Shown: positions 1 through 11,449 of the stretch, one piece after another
How positions within the stretch are numbered: the first letter of the stretch is position 1
Layout: every line of letters starts with the position of its first letter
Assembly (NCBI GenBank): GCA_022578605.1
Contig: MU394071.1
Location: forward strand, 1-64,000
Length of the DNA stretch: 64,000 nucleotides
Source: Camillea tinctor
Lineage: Eukaryota; Ascomycota; Sordariomycetes; Xylariales; Xylariaceae
Reading direction: 5' to 3'
The notes under the pieces: generated by a model
What the model saw: the letters and a program-made list of their open reading frames with translations, nothing else
Database searches by the model: none
What the model was told of the DNA's origin: nothing
Made by a program: the position numbers and the translations under genes

Positions 1-95
1 TTTATTTTATTTATTTTATTTATTTTATTTATTTTATTTATTTTATTTATTTTATTTATTTTATTTATTTTATTTATTTTATTTATTTTATTTAT
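1..95. repeat. 9-bp tandem repeat (TTTATTTTA)n
   Basis: The window opens with about ten near-perfect head-to-tail copies of a 9-bp pure A/T unit, which then fades into irregular AT sequence. It is not a telomeric repeat: there is no TTAGGG. It is best read as microsatellite-like sequence inside the AT-rich block. Confidence 0.85.
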
Positions 96-2838
96 ATTAT
101 TTATATTAACTTTTTAACATTTAAGTGTAATTATAAATTAAATACAGCAGTTAAAAAGTTTCAATTATTAAACCTTTCACGTCATTATAATGCAAAACAC
201 CCTACTATTGCTTATAATAAAAAATAAAAAAAAAGCAAAAAATTAAATAAGTTAATTTATTTATTATTATATTAATATTTTTATATTTATTAACTTTTAA
301 AATTAAAATCTAAATTTTCGAAAAATACTAGTATTTTTAACTTATAAACGCAAAAACGGTTTTAAATTAATATAATTAACAAAAGTTCTAATAATAATAA
401 TAATAATATTACTTTATTTACTAAAAATAAAGCTTTAAATAAATTATTATTAGTTATTATTAAAAATAATTTACCTTTTAATATTTTAAATTTAAATTCA
501 TTTCAAAATTTTTTAAAATATTATAATCTATAAGTTTATTTATTATTTATTTATTATTTATTTAATTAAAACTAATAAATTAACAAAAAATCACTTATTA
601 TAAATAAATAGAAAATTAAATCTATTTTAAAAATAAATTTTAATAATATTAAAAGTATTTTTAAAAACTAATTAAAGTTAAATATTAATAATTTTAAAAA
701 ATTTTCCATTATTTTTAATATTTAAACTTCAAATTTAAATACTACTTTTATAAGTGTTATTATTTCATTTATTAATTTTAATTTTAATTTAATTTATAAA
801 TTAATTAGTTTTAAAAATTTAATAACTAATTACACTAATATTTATATTTTTAAAATATTTAAACAAATAATTTTAAATTATTTAAATATAAAATTAAATT
901 ATATTTTTAAATATTTATTTTTATTTTATTTTATTTTTATTTTATTTTTTAATATTAAAATTAATTTATTTTAATATTACTCGCAATAATGCTCAAAATA
1001 ACAAAATTTTTCTTTAACAATTTACAAATACTATAAATAATTGGCATTATAACCCTTTTACAAACAATATAAGGTATATAACACATATTATTAATTTAAT
1101 TATGCAAAATATACTAAAAATTTTTATTTTAAATAAAAATATATTTAATTTTATTACAAAATATATTAATATTTAGCTTTTTTTATTAAAACTTAAAATT
1201 AAAATAAACAATAAAAACAAAATTTAAAAAAGTTAATTTATTTTATTTATTTTTATATAAAAATTTATTAATTATTTTTAAATTTAATTAATCAAATTCG
1301 CTAAATTGCTACATTAACGAAATATACGCACAATATTCAAAAATTATTAAAAAAAAGTATAAATAACGCAAAAAAAAAAAAATTTTAAATAATAATTATA
1401 AAAAAACCGTTATTCTTATTAATATTTATTTATTTTATTTTATTTTATTTTTAATTTTACTAATTAATTTATAAATTTACTAATACGTTAAAATTAAACT
1501 TATAATATAATAAAAGTTTTTTTAAAATTAAAAAATCTTTTATTATATATAAATCGAAATACTAACTATTTAAAATTTAAAAAGCTATTTTTAAATAATA
1601 TTAATTAGTATACTTTAAAAAAAATACAGCAAATTTTCGAAATTTTCGTTAAACTAACTATTTATTTATAAGTTAAAATTTATATAATAATATTTTAAAG
1701 TTTATTATTTATATACTAAATTTAAAATAAATTGCAAAGTTTATTACGCAATTATAATTAACAACTACAAAATAACTTAAAAATTATAAGTTATTTTTTA
1801 TTTTAAATTTTAAATTTTTATTATTTTATAATTAATTATTAATTTTATATAAGCATTTATTTTAAATAACTTTATTACAGCAATTTTACATAGTACTAAA
1901 AAGCTAAATAAATATTTTCTATAAAATTTAACAAATAAACTAATAAATATTAATTATTTTAACCTTTATTTATTTAGTATTATATTAAATCCTACATAAA
2001 AAATTAGCTATTTTTAAAAAAATAGTTTATTATATTATTATAAAAATATAAAAAATGATATAATTTAATTATTTAAAATTAAATTTAAAAAGTATGTTAT
2101 ATTTTATTATTTTATTATTTTATTATTTTTTATTAATATTTAATAAAGTTAAAAAACAATTAAATAAAAACGACTTTTTTAATATGTTATTTAATAAATT
2201 AAATAACAATAATATATTTAAAATATTATTAAAAAATAATTCATTAAATAATAATATTTATTTAAGCATTAAATTTAATTTAAATAAAAAATTAAATAAT
2301 TATTTAAATAAAAAAAATACTTTAAAAAATAAGTTTAATTTTTTTTATTTTATATTAATATAAAACTAATTATTATAATAAACCAATATTTTATTATAGT
2401 AAAAATTTAATTTAAATAAATTTCTTATTTTAACTATTATAATTAAACGTTATTTAACAATACTAACAATAATAGCTTCTATAAAGCGTACATTTTTAAT
2501 TTTTAATAATATAATTACTAAAAATCAAAATAAATTACAACTAAAAACTATAAAATAGTTAACGTTATTAAAAAGTTGAAAATTTAATAATATAAAAAAA
2601 TTACAATAGCAATATACTAATAATATAAAGGTTTTAAAAAAAGAAAAAAATTAAATAAGTTAATATATAAATTTTATTTAAAAAATAAAAAGCTTTTTAA
2701 AACTTTAAATATAATATAAATTAAATATAAAATTTATTATAATTTTTATTATAAAAAATAAAATTTTATCTATTAAATTAAAAAAGTTATAAAGTTAATA
2801 AATTAAAACGTTTTTTTAAAGCTTAATTATAATTTTTA
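96..2838. other. AT-rich, gene-free block with RIP-like composition
   Basis: Almost pure A/T sequence dominated by TpA and ApA, with rare isolated C or G. The few open frames are Asn/Lys/Ile/Phe/Leu composition artefacts. No gene, RNA or intact repeat is visible. The composition is what exhaustive C-to-T mutation of both strands of repeats leaves behind in Pezizomycotina; that cause is inferred, not shown. Confidence 0.8.
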
Positions 2839-3727
2839 ATGATGATGATAATGATATATTTAACGTCCAGTGCAGGAGCCGGAGCTAAACTATTTACTAT
2901 GGTATTTAGTTACACCCTAAGCCTGTATAAACTATGAAACGGCTGAAGTAAGGGGCTTATGCCCCCGTACCAGCGTGTTGAAAATTTACATAGGAAATCC
3001 TCCGCGCCAGTAATGGCGCCTTACCGTGGCTAGCCTTCTCCAAGGCCTTGCCAGTGGGTTGGTCGGTGACAGCCACCCTATAGGGGGCTACCCTGTGGGG
3101 GGTGTCAGCGATGGTGGGGTTGGCGATGGGTGTGTGGGTCGGCAACAGCTACCCTATTGAATAGGGAGGTGTTGGCGATGGGGGATATGTGGGTCGACGA
3201 CAGCTACCCTATTGGATAGGGAGGTGTTGGCGATAGGGGGGTGTGTGGGTCGGCAACAGCACCCTGTAGGAAGCCACCCTATAGGAGGCTACCCTGTGGG
3301 GAGGGAGGTGTTGGCGATGGTGGGGTTGGTCGGTGACAGCCACCCTATAGGGGGCTACCCTGTGGGGGGGGGGTGTCAGCGATAGTGGGGTTGGTTGTTG
3401 GCGACGGTTACCCTGTTAGTGGGGCTGTCGGCAGTAGATATTTCGGTCGCTGACATTGCCATTTGGCTAATGCTTTTTGGTCCATTTGCAGTGCTACTCT
3501 GGGATGTTGGCGGGGTATGTGTGTATGCCGGCAATTAGCCGGCAATGATGTGGGTGCTCGGCGAAAAGTTTCGCCGATAGTGCTTTTATTGGCCATAAAT
3601 AGCCAATAAAAAGTGGGTGTGCCCTGGAAAAAGGGATGGTTAGTTAGACCACAATGGGATTCGAACCCATTACATTAGTATTCCACACTAATGTCTGCCA
3701 GGCGCTTAACCACTGCGCCATGTGGCC
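2839..3727 (-). mobile_element. SINE-like retroposon, copy A (tRNA-like head, VNTR body, CAT-repeat tail)
   Basis: An 890-bp GC-balanced island in the AT desert, nearly identical to 7845-8724. Read on the minus strand it begins with a tRNA-like head holding RNA polymerase III A and B boxes (3647-3727). A body follows with an internal tandem repeat of about 55 bp (roughly 3121-3270), then a conserved 3' end and a short (CAT/ATC)n tail at 2839-2860. No protein is encoded. Minus-strand upstream of the head is an A-rich run (T-rich on plus, 3728-3764). Target-site duplication is not clear here because both flanks are T-rich. Structure fits a non-autonomous, LINE-mobilised element; the length is large for a SINE. 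Confidence 0.75.
3647..3727 (-). ncRNA. tRNA-like pol III head of SINE copy A
   Basis: 81 nt with a 7-bp acceptor-type stem, a 4-5 bp D-type stem, canonical box A (TGGCGCAGTGG) and box B (GGTTCGAATCC), and a perfect 5-bp T-type stem. The middle does not form a normal anticodon arm. Instead about 7 extra bases precede a 7-bp hairpin with a 7-nt loop, GTGGAAT, in which GGA would sit as a Ser-like anticodon. It is therefore tRNA-derived rather than a certain tRNA gene. It has the same place and orientation in all three element copies. Confidence 0.6.
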
Positions 3728-3733
3728 TTTTTT

Positions 3734-3770
<37 letters not shown>

Positions 3771-6700
3771 GTAAAAAGTATTTTATATTTATTACTTAAT
3801 AAATATATTATGTTTTTTTAAGTTTATTAACGCGTTAAGTAAATATTAAAGTAAAAAGTTTAAAAAAGTTTAAAAAAAAAGCAGTTAAAATAATTAAAGC
3901 TAACGCTTTTTTTAGCTTATTAATTTACTTTTTTGTTTTTAAAAATATTTTTATATTTAAAAAACTATTAAATAATATAAATAAAAAAAAATAAATGCAG
4001 TTAATTATTTTTTATAAAAATAATAAAATTAATTTAAAAATTATTAAAAAATAGCTAAAAAGTTTTTAAATTATTATTATATTATTTAAGCATAAATAAA
4101 AGTTAATAAAAATAAAAAAATAATATTGTATTATTTTATTTTTATTTATTTTGTAGCTTTTTACATAGCAATTACTTTTATATTAAAAACTTTTATTTAA
4201 TTAAAAAGTTTATAAAAAAAAAATATAGTTTTTTTATTGCTTTAATATATTATAAACTTTTAATTAACGTAAATATTTAAAGTTTTAAATTTATTTAAAT
4301 AAAAAATTAAATTAAATAAAAGAAATGCTTTAATTAATATTTATACTTTATAACTTTTATTGCTTTTTTTGTAAAATAAAAAAAAAGGCTTTAAACTAAT
4401 ATTTATTAAAAAAAGTTTAAATATAAGCATAAAAAAAATTAATATGTTTATTATTTATAGCTTTATTTTTTTAAATTATTTTTAAAGTTTATTTTTATTA
4501 TTAAAAAGTATTAAAAGTTTAATGCTTTAAATTAAATTAAATATTTGTTATATATTTGCTTAAAAAATATTTTTAATAGTAAAATATTTAATTTTTTATA
4601 AAATGTTAATATATTAATTATTTTTTATATTAATAGCATTATTTTAATTGTTATTTTAAAAAGTTTATTAAAAATAGCTAATTAAACTTTATAATTAATG
4701 CGCATTATTTTGCTTTTAAAAATATTTTATTAATAATATTTAAGCTATTATGTTTTAATTATATATATTATTATTAATATTATATATATTTTAACTGCTT
4801 TAATTGTTTTATTTAATAAAGCATTTTTAATTATTTTATTAAAATGTTTAATATAATTAATTACTTAAAGTACTTTAATTTTTTAAATTATAACGTAATT
4901 TTTAAAACGTAGCTTAAAGTTAAAAAATACTTTAAATTACTTAATTGCTTTTTTTAAAAAATATATAATAAAATTTTTAATTTATACTAGTTTTTTTTTT
5001 ATATTATGTTTTTTATAAAAATATTTAAGTTTATATTTAATAAGGTTAAAAAAAAAAGTATTATATTTTTTTTATTTTAAAATAACTTTAACGTTTTTTT
5101 TTAATTATTTTAATATATAATATAAATAATATAAATAAAATTAAAAACCTTTATAATATTTTGTAAAAAAGTAAAGTAAATGTAATTATAATATTTTTTA
5201 TATAAATTATTACTTTTTTATTTATTATATAAAATTTAACTTATTTAATTAAGCTATTTAGTTATTTTTATTTTTATAAGCATAAAATAAGTTTTTTTTA
5301 AAAACTATATTAAATGCATTAAATATATTTATTGTTAAAAATAATGCTTTTTTTTTCGTTAAGCGCTTTTTTTATATTATATATAATATAAACTATAAAA
5401 TTAATAGCTATTTTTTTTTAAAAAAAAGCTTTAAATTATTAATAGTAAATAACGCTTTTTTTTATTATAAAGTTTATTATGCGTTTAACTATTAATCGTT
5501 TTAATTTTTTTTAAAATAAAATAATAAAAAAATTAACTTTTAAAACTTAATTATAATAAAGTTTTTTTTTAATTTTTAATAATATAATTACTTTAATTAT
5601 TTAAAAATATATTAAGTAATATTTATATTTTAAATATGTTTTATATAATATTTTTATTATTAAGTTTATAATTAGTTATGCTTTTTATAAAAAAAAAGCT
5701 ATAAACTTATTTTATTTTAAAAAAGTATTAACTATATAAATACATGCTAATTTTGCTTTATTTAATAAAACATACTAGTTTTATAAAAAAAAATCTTTAT
5801 TTTTTTGCAGTTTTTTTTTAAGCATAAAAAGGTCTATATTTGCAAAAATTAAAGGCTATTATAAATTAATAATAATTTTTTTTTTACTTTTAATATAAAT
5901 ATTTTATTTTAAAATAGTTATATTTTGTTTATAATGTTTATAATTATTAAGTTATTATATATAAAAAAAAAAGTAAAAGTTATTTTTAAGCTTATATTAA
6001 TTAATAATTTTAAAAATAATTTTATTATTATTTACTTTATTGATTTTTTTTTTAATATTTTTTTAGCTTTTTTAAAAGCTTTATATTAAGCAATTATTAG
6101 TTTTTAAATTATTTTTTTAAATAAGCTTTTTTTTATTGCTTTATATAAAGTTTTAATATATTTTGCGCATTTTTTATTTTATTAAATAATATTATGTTTT
6201 TATTATATTTAAGTTTATTTAATGCTTTTTTAACTTTATTAAAAATATTTAAAAAAAAGTTTATAAGTTTTTTTATTTTTTTTACTATGTTTAAAAAAAA
6301 AAGTATTATTTAATATAATATTAATAATTAAAAATATTTTAAAAAAGTATTTTTTATAAAATTAAAACGTTTTAATAATATAATTTTTAAAATGCTTATT
6401 AATACTTAATAATTTAATATATAATAATTTAATTTAATATATATTTTTTAATTTATTTATATAATATTATTAAAAATATTAAAAAATATTAAGTTTATAA
6501 TGTTTTTTACTTAATAAATAAGCTTATTTAAATTTAATACTTTAAGTTTATAATTAATAGTTTAATTTATAATTTATTACTTAAGTTTATTATGTTTTTT
6601 TTATGCTTAAATTGCTATAATTAATAAATTACGTTAAAGTTATTTTTATATACTTTTTTTAGTTTAAGTTTTTAATTTTTTAATTTTAAAAAAAAGTTTT

Positions 6701-7831
6701 ATAAAAACTTTTTTATTTATATATATATTATAAATTATAACATTATTTACTTTTATTACGTATATATTTAATGTTATAAACGGTTTTAATTAAAATGCTA
6801 AAAAATATAGTTTTTTACGTATATATATAAAAATTTTAAGCTTTTATTTTTTTAATTTTTAATAAAAAAAAGCATTATATTTTAAATAAATTTTAATTAT
6901 TTTTTTATTTTTTTAAATATTAACTTAAAGTTTTTAAATAAATATTATGTTTATTTAAATATTATTTATTACTTTTAATACTATATTATAAGTTTATAGT
7001 TTTTTTAAACGTTAATTTAAAAAAAGCATAGTTATTTTTTTTAGCATTTATTTAAGCTATTAAATTTTTATAGCGTTATTATTACTATTTATAATTAATT
7101 AAATTAAAGCTTAATAGTTATTATAATAGTTTTATTATTTTTTAAAAAAGCTATATTTATAAAAACTACATTAAAGTAAAATAAGCTTAAAAACATATTA
7201 AAATATTACTAATTATTATTTTAAATTCGTTTTTTTTATATTTTTTTAAAAGTATTAATTTTTTAAATTTATTTATATTAGCTTTAAAAAAATATCTTTT
7301 TGTTTTTTATAAAAGCTATTTAACTTTATAAAGTTTTAAATTTTTTAAAGTTTTAGTTTTACTATTTTTTGTTTATAAAGTTTTTTATTTTTTTTAAGCT
7401 TTTTTTTTTAAAAAAAAAGTTATTTATTATATTGTTATTGTATTATTTTTCTTTTAATTTTTTTATAAAAGCAAGTTTTAAGTTTAACGCTATTATTAAT
7501 TTTAATTTTACCATTTTTAAAATAAAAATAAAAGCAATTATTTTTTTTATTTTTATTTTTAAAGCTAAGTTTATATTGCAAGCTTTAAAAATAACGCTTT
7601 TTTTTTATTGCTATTAGCAGTTAATTTTATTATAGCTTAATATTAATTATTACTTTATATATTAAATAATAGCTTTATTTTTTTTAATTAATTTAATTAA
7701 GTAAATTATTATTAAAAAAGTATATAGTTTTTTATAATTAAAGCATTTTATAAAAAGCTAGCAATTGCCGTATTTTTTTTTTGTAATTATAATAATAAAA
7801 ATTATAGTTATAGTTTTTAAAGTTATAAAAG
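3728..7831. other. AT-rich RIP-like block containing a dispersed decayed repeat
   Basis: About 4.1 kb of extreme AT sequence with no supportable gene. It begins with a T-run just outside SINE copy A. The stretch around 3760-4130 is a degraded direct copy of 15,723-16,090: shared landmarks include the segment around 'aacgcgttaagt' and the 'gtttattaac' context. This shows the block derives from repeats. Open frames such as 7369-7617 are Phe/Ile/Lys composition artefacts. Confidence 0.75.
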
Positions 7832-7844
7832 TTTAAATATTTTT
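7832..7844. repeat. Target-site duplication, left (13 bp)
   Basis: TTTAAATATTTTT lies immediately before the CAT-tail end of SINE copy B and is repeated exactly at 8725-8737 directly after the tRNA-like head. A perfect 13-bp direct repeat at both ends is the expected footprint of target-primed reverse transcription. Confidence 0.8.
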
Positions 7845-8123
7845 ATGATGATGATGATGATATATTTAACGTCCAGTGCGGGAGCTTATAGCTGAACTAT
7901 CTACTATGGCATCTAGTTACACCCTGAGCCTGTATAGACTATAGGACGGCTGGAGTAAAGGGTTCGAAAACCCCCGTACTAGCGTGTTGAAAATTTACAT
8001 AGGAAATCCTCCGCGCTAATGCGCCTTACCGTGGCTAGCCTTTTCCAAGGCCTTACCAGTGGGTTAGTCGGTGACAGCCACCCTATAGGGGGCTACCCTG
8101 TAAGGAAGGGGGGGTGTCAGCGA

Positions 8124-8335
8124 TGGTGGGGTTAGCGATGGGTGTGTAGGTCGACGACAGCTACCCTATTGGATAGGGAGGTGTTGGCGATGGGAGGTGT
8201 ATGGGTCGGCAACAGCTACCCTATTGGTTCTCGGGAGGTGTTGGCGATGGGGGGTGTGTGGGTCGACGACAGCTACCCTATTGGTTCTCGGGAGGTGTTG
8301 GCGATGGGGGGTGTGTGGGTCGACGACAGCACCCT
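8124..8335. repeat. 57-bp VNTR inside SINE copy B
   Basis: About three tandem units of 57 bp, the last two nearly identical, ending at ACAGCACCCTG. The homologous region of copy A has similar but shorter (about 55 bp) and more diverged units. A VNTR inside a non-autonomous retroposon is unusual in fungi and recalls the composite layout of primate SVA elements; this is an analogy only. Confidence 0.75.
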
Positions 8336-8644
8336 GTAAGAAGCCACCCTATAGGAGGCTACCCTGTGGGGGGGTGTCAGCGATAGTAAGGTTGTTGGCA
8401 ACAGTTACCCTGTTAGTGGGGCTATCGGCAATAGATGTTTCGGTCGCTGGCATTTCCATTTGGCTAATGCTTTTTTGGTCCATTTGCAGTGCTACTCTGG
8501 GATGTTGGCGGGATATGTGTATATGCCGGCAATTAGCCGGCAATGATGTAGGTGCTCGGCGAAAAGTTTCGCCGATAGTGCTTTTATTGGCCATAAACAG
8601 CCAATAAAAAGTGGGTGTGCCCTGGAAAAAGGGATGGTTAGTTG

Positions 8645-8724
8645 GACCACAATGGGATTCGAACCCATTACATTAGTTTCCACACTAATGCCTGCCAGAC
8701 GCTTAACCACTGCGCCATGTGGCC
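8645..8724 (-). ncRNA. tRNA-like pol III head of SINE copy B
   Basis: 80 nt, same A box, B box, acceptor-type and T-type stems as copy A. The central 7-bp hairpin is kept, but its loop is one base shorter (GTGGAA). Not a canonical tRNA because the D-arm to anticodon-arm spacing is wrong. Confidence 0.55.
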
Positions 8725-8737
8725 TTTAAATATTTTT
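8725..8737. repeat. Target-site duplication, right (13 bp)
   Basis: Second copy of TTTAAATATTTTT, abutting the outer end of the tRNA-like head. Confidence 0.8.
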
Positions 8738-10078
8738 AATATTGCAAAATTTTAACTTTTTTTTTTTTATTAAAAAAATTAATTTAAAGTTAAAAATGCA
8801 AAAGTTTATTTTTATTAATTATTTAAACATAATAATTTAGCTTTAAATAAAAGCTTTTAATATTAGTTTAATTTTATAAGCTATTTTTAATTTTTTATTA
8901 ATTTATATAATAACTTTTTAATATAAAAAAAAGTTTATTGCTTTTTAGCTTTAGTTTATTTATAAAATTTTAAATATTTTTAAAACTATATAAAATGTTT
9001 AATTTATTGCTTTATTTAATTAAAAACTAACTTTAATTACTTTACGCATAATATTTTTTTTAATCTTTTTATTTTTAATATAAAAAACTTAGCTTATTTT
9101 TATTTTTTATGCGTTTGTTATATTGTTATAGTTTAAAAATATAATGTTAATTAAAGCTATTTAAAAATCAGTTAAGCGTAAATTGTTTTAAGCGTATTTA
9201 ACTAATAATTTAATAAAAAGCTTTTTATTTTTAAAGTATAAATTATTATTTTTTGTTACTATAAGCTTATTTTTTTTATTTTATACTATACTTTATTTTT
9301 AAATATTAATATTAAAGTTAAAGTTAAGGTTAATATTAGTATTGGTTACTACTGTTATTGTTATATACAAATAAAAAAGCAAGGCTTTTTTTTTTTTATT
9401 AAAAAGCGCAAAAGTCGTAACGTTTAACTTTAAAAAAGTAAGTAAAGTTAAGTAAAAAAAGCCAAATTAAGTACTTTTTTAAAGTTAATTATATGCTTTG
9501 CTTTTTTTTTATTATTAATTAAAAATTAATTTAACGTAGTAATAATTGCTAATTTAATAATAATATTTTAAATTTAAAAAAAAGCTACGTTAATTTATTT
9601 TTTTAAAGGTTTTTTATATATTTTTTAAATGCTATATTTAAATAAAATAAAAAGTTAGTAAATATATTAAACTTAACTTTAGCGTTTATTTTTACTTTTT
9701 TTTAATTGCTTTTAATAAAGTTAAAATAAATATTGTTAAATTTTTTATTTTAACTTTAATTTTCGTAAAAAACTAAAAAAAAACAGTAGCTATTTTTTAT
9801 TTTAAGTTTAAAAAAGTAGTTAGTAAAGCAATAAGTCGTTTTTTTAACTATTTTAAATTTAAAAAAAAAGTATTAAGATAAAAAAAAAAACTAGCGTTTT
9901 TATGTTTAATAAAAAAGCTAGTATTTTTATTTTTTTTTAAAAAAGGAAGGTTACTTAATTTAAAAGTAAGAAAAAAAAAGTGAAGCTTATAATGCTGTAA
10001 GTTTATGTAGTATAAAAGTTTTAATAACGGTTAAGAAAAAGTTATAAGTAAAAAAGTAAATGAAAAAAAAAATAAAAG
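8738..10078. other. AT-rich RIP-like block
   Basis: Strongly AT-biased sequence with scattered G, no supportable gene and no clear internal repeat apart from short A/T runs. Slightly less extreme than the first block in its last 600 bp. Confidence 0.7.
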
Positions 10079-10687
10079 CTATTTGCAGTTTTTATTTTTA
10101 AAAAGTTTATGTTTAATTATTAAACTTTATATTAGTTTTTAATTAAGCAGTTAAACTATAATAACTTTATAAACTATTATTAGCATTTTAACTACTTAAA
10201 AGCAATTAATTATTATGTATATTAATGTAGTTAAAAATAAAACTTTAATTATATTGTAAAATGTTAATATATTTAATATACGATATAAAAACTTAAAATT
10301 TGTTTAAAACGTAAAATTTATTATTTAGTTAGCTATAAAGGCTACATTAACTTTGCAACCTTTTTTGCGCAGGTTAACTTGTACAAAAAACGGGGACTAT
10401 AGTGTAACTTTTAGCAAGGCCTTTAAGGGCTAGCCACGGTAAAGCAACTAAACGTTGTAAAAAATTACAGCTTAAATAAATAAATAGCATAACTACAGTT
10501 TTTAAAAAGGAAAAGTAAAAGGTTTTTTTTTGTTTATTTTAACACGTAAGTACAGGAAGTAACTTTTTTATTTTTGCTGTTTTATAGTTTATATAAGTTT
10601 AAGGTATAATTAAATATTATAATAAATAGTTTAAGCTTTAACTTTTGCACTAAACGTTAAATATATTATTATCATTATTATTATTAT
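10079..10687 (+). repeat. Left arm of ~600-bp inverted repeat (RIP-decayed SINE-related element)
   Basis: This segment is, with many transitions, the reverse complement of 15,118-15,722. It ends at 10,650-10,687 with the SINE tail read in the plus direction (AACGTTAAATATATTATTATC). Around 10,410-10,440 it keeps a recognisable piece of the SINE body (AAGGCCTTTAAGGGCTAGCC). Beyond that its body differs from copies A and B, so it represents a second subfamily with the same 3' end. Confidence 0.65.
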
Positions 10688-11027
10688 GAGGTTATTAATA
10701 ACGGTTACTTTATTAATAAAGTTATTAGCAATAAATATTTTAATTATTAACATTTTTATTTAGTTAATGCTTAATAGCTTTATTTATAGTATTATTTTAA
10801 AATATTAGTAAAATATATATATATGCCGGCAATTAGCTAATAATAATGTAGGTACTTAACAAAAAGTTTTGCTAATAATGCTTTTATTAATTATATAAAA
10901 TAACTAATAAAAAATGTTTATACCTTAAAAAAAAGATAGTTAATTGGACCACAATAGGATTCGAACCTATTACATTAGTATTCCACACTAATATCTGCTA
11001 GACGCTTAACCACTGCGCCATGTGGCC
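10688..11027 (-). mobile_element. SINE-like retroposon, copy C, head half only, RIP-decayed
   Basis: This matches 3390-3727 of copy A after extensive C-to-T and G-to-A change. Landmarks such as TATGCCGGCAATTAGC and the tRNA-like head remain. The VNTR and tail are absent on this side because the copy abuts the opposite-facing tail that ends at 10,687, giving a head-to-tail junction of two fragments. Confidence 0.65.
10947..11027 (-). ncRNA. tRNA-like pol III head of SINE copy C
   Basis: 81 nt. Both box A and box B are intact although the surroundings are mutated. In the T-type stem one G-C pair of copies A/B has become A-T through changes on both sides, so the stem is still perfect. Confidence 0.55.
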
Positions 11028-11056
11028 TCTTTTAAACCTTGAAAGAGCTTATAAAC

Positions 11057-11180
11057 CGGCAGGAGGATCTTTTATGTAATGACAACACGCAGGTACGGGA
11101 AATGATCTCCTTAATCCAGCCGTTTTATTGTTTACATAGGCTCAAGGTTGTAATAACATCATCATCATTATCATTGCAAT
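11057..11180 (+). repeat. Truncated SINE tail fragment, plus orientation
   Basis: Diverged, internally deleted copy of the SINE 3' region: GGAGGAT, CAACACGC and GGTACGGG near the start, CAGCCGTTTTATTG, then a (CATCAT)n tail ending near 11,180. It is GC-balanced and little affected by RIP. The remaining 270 bp up to the GMP synthase start codon would hold its promoter and 5' leader; no specific motif is claimed. Confidence 0.6.
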
Positions 11181-11449
11181 TACTATAAAAAGGCATTTAC
11201 CAGCTTTTAGTTACATATACAAAGTGGTTGCAAAAAGGTCCGCGTGGTTAGCTAGCTACGCACAGTGCGAAAAGCTAGTCAAATAGCAAACAAAATTTTA
11301 AAGATGTTAGAGGGGTTCTAAATTAAGTTCAGGTTAGCTCCGATCCGGAGACTAAAATCTTTCCTACTTTTTTTTTCTGCACAAGACAAATCTTGCGAAT
11401 TGTTACCACCAATACTCTCAATACGCTCGCTGCTGAAACTACGATCACA

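Larger units (their letters stand above)
7845..8724 (-). mobile_element. SINE-like retroposon, copy B, complete with 13-bp TSD
   Basis: 880-bp element, same order as copy A on the minus strand: tRNA-like head (8645-8724), GC-rich body, conserved 3' end and (CAT)n tail (7845-7862). The body carries about three units of a 57-bp tandem repeat (about 8124-8335) built on GGTGTTGGCGATGGGGGG plus GACAGCTACCCTATTGG. The perfect 13-bp duplication on both sides defines its ends to the base. It differs from copy A mainly by transitions. No coding capacity is evident; the overlapping open frames across the VNTR exist in all three frames and are repeat artefacts. Confidence 0.82.

Noticed and set aside
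1..95. Telomere
   Set aside because: The repeat is TTTATTTTA, not TTAGGG or its complement.
2094..2363. 89-codon open frame in the AT-rich block
   Set aside because: Composed almost only of Asn, Lys, Ile, Leu and Phe, as expected from A/T-only codons; no domain or neighbour support.
7369..7617. 82-codon Phe/Ile/Lys-rich frame resembling a membrane peptide
   Set aside because: Composition artefact of a RIP-like block.
8124..8335. CRISPR-like array
   Set aside because: Contiguous tandem units without distinct spacers, in a eukaryotic genome.
8142..8607. Overlapping Val/Gly/Trp-rich frames with repeated peptides
   Set aside because: They arise in several frames from the 57-bp VNTR of the SINE-like element; not a protein gene.
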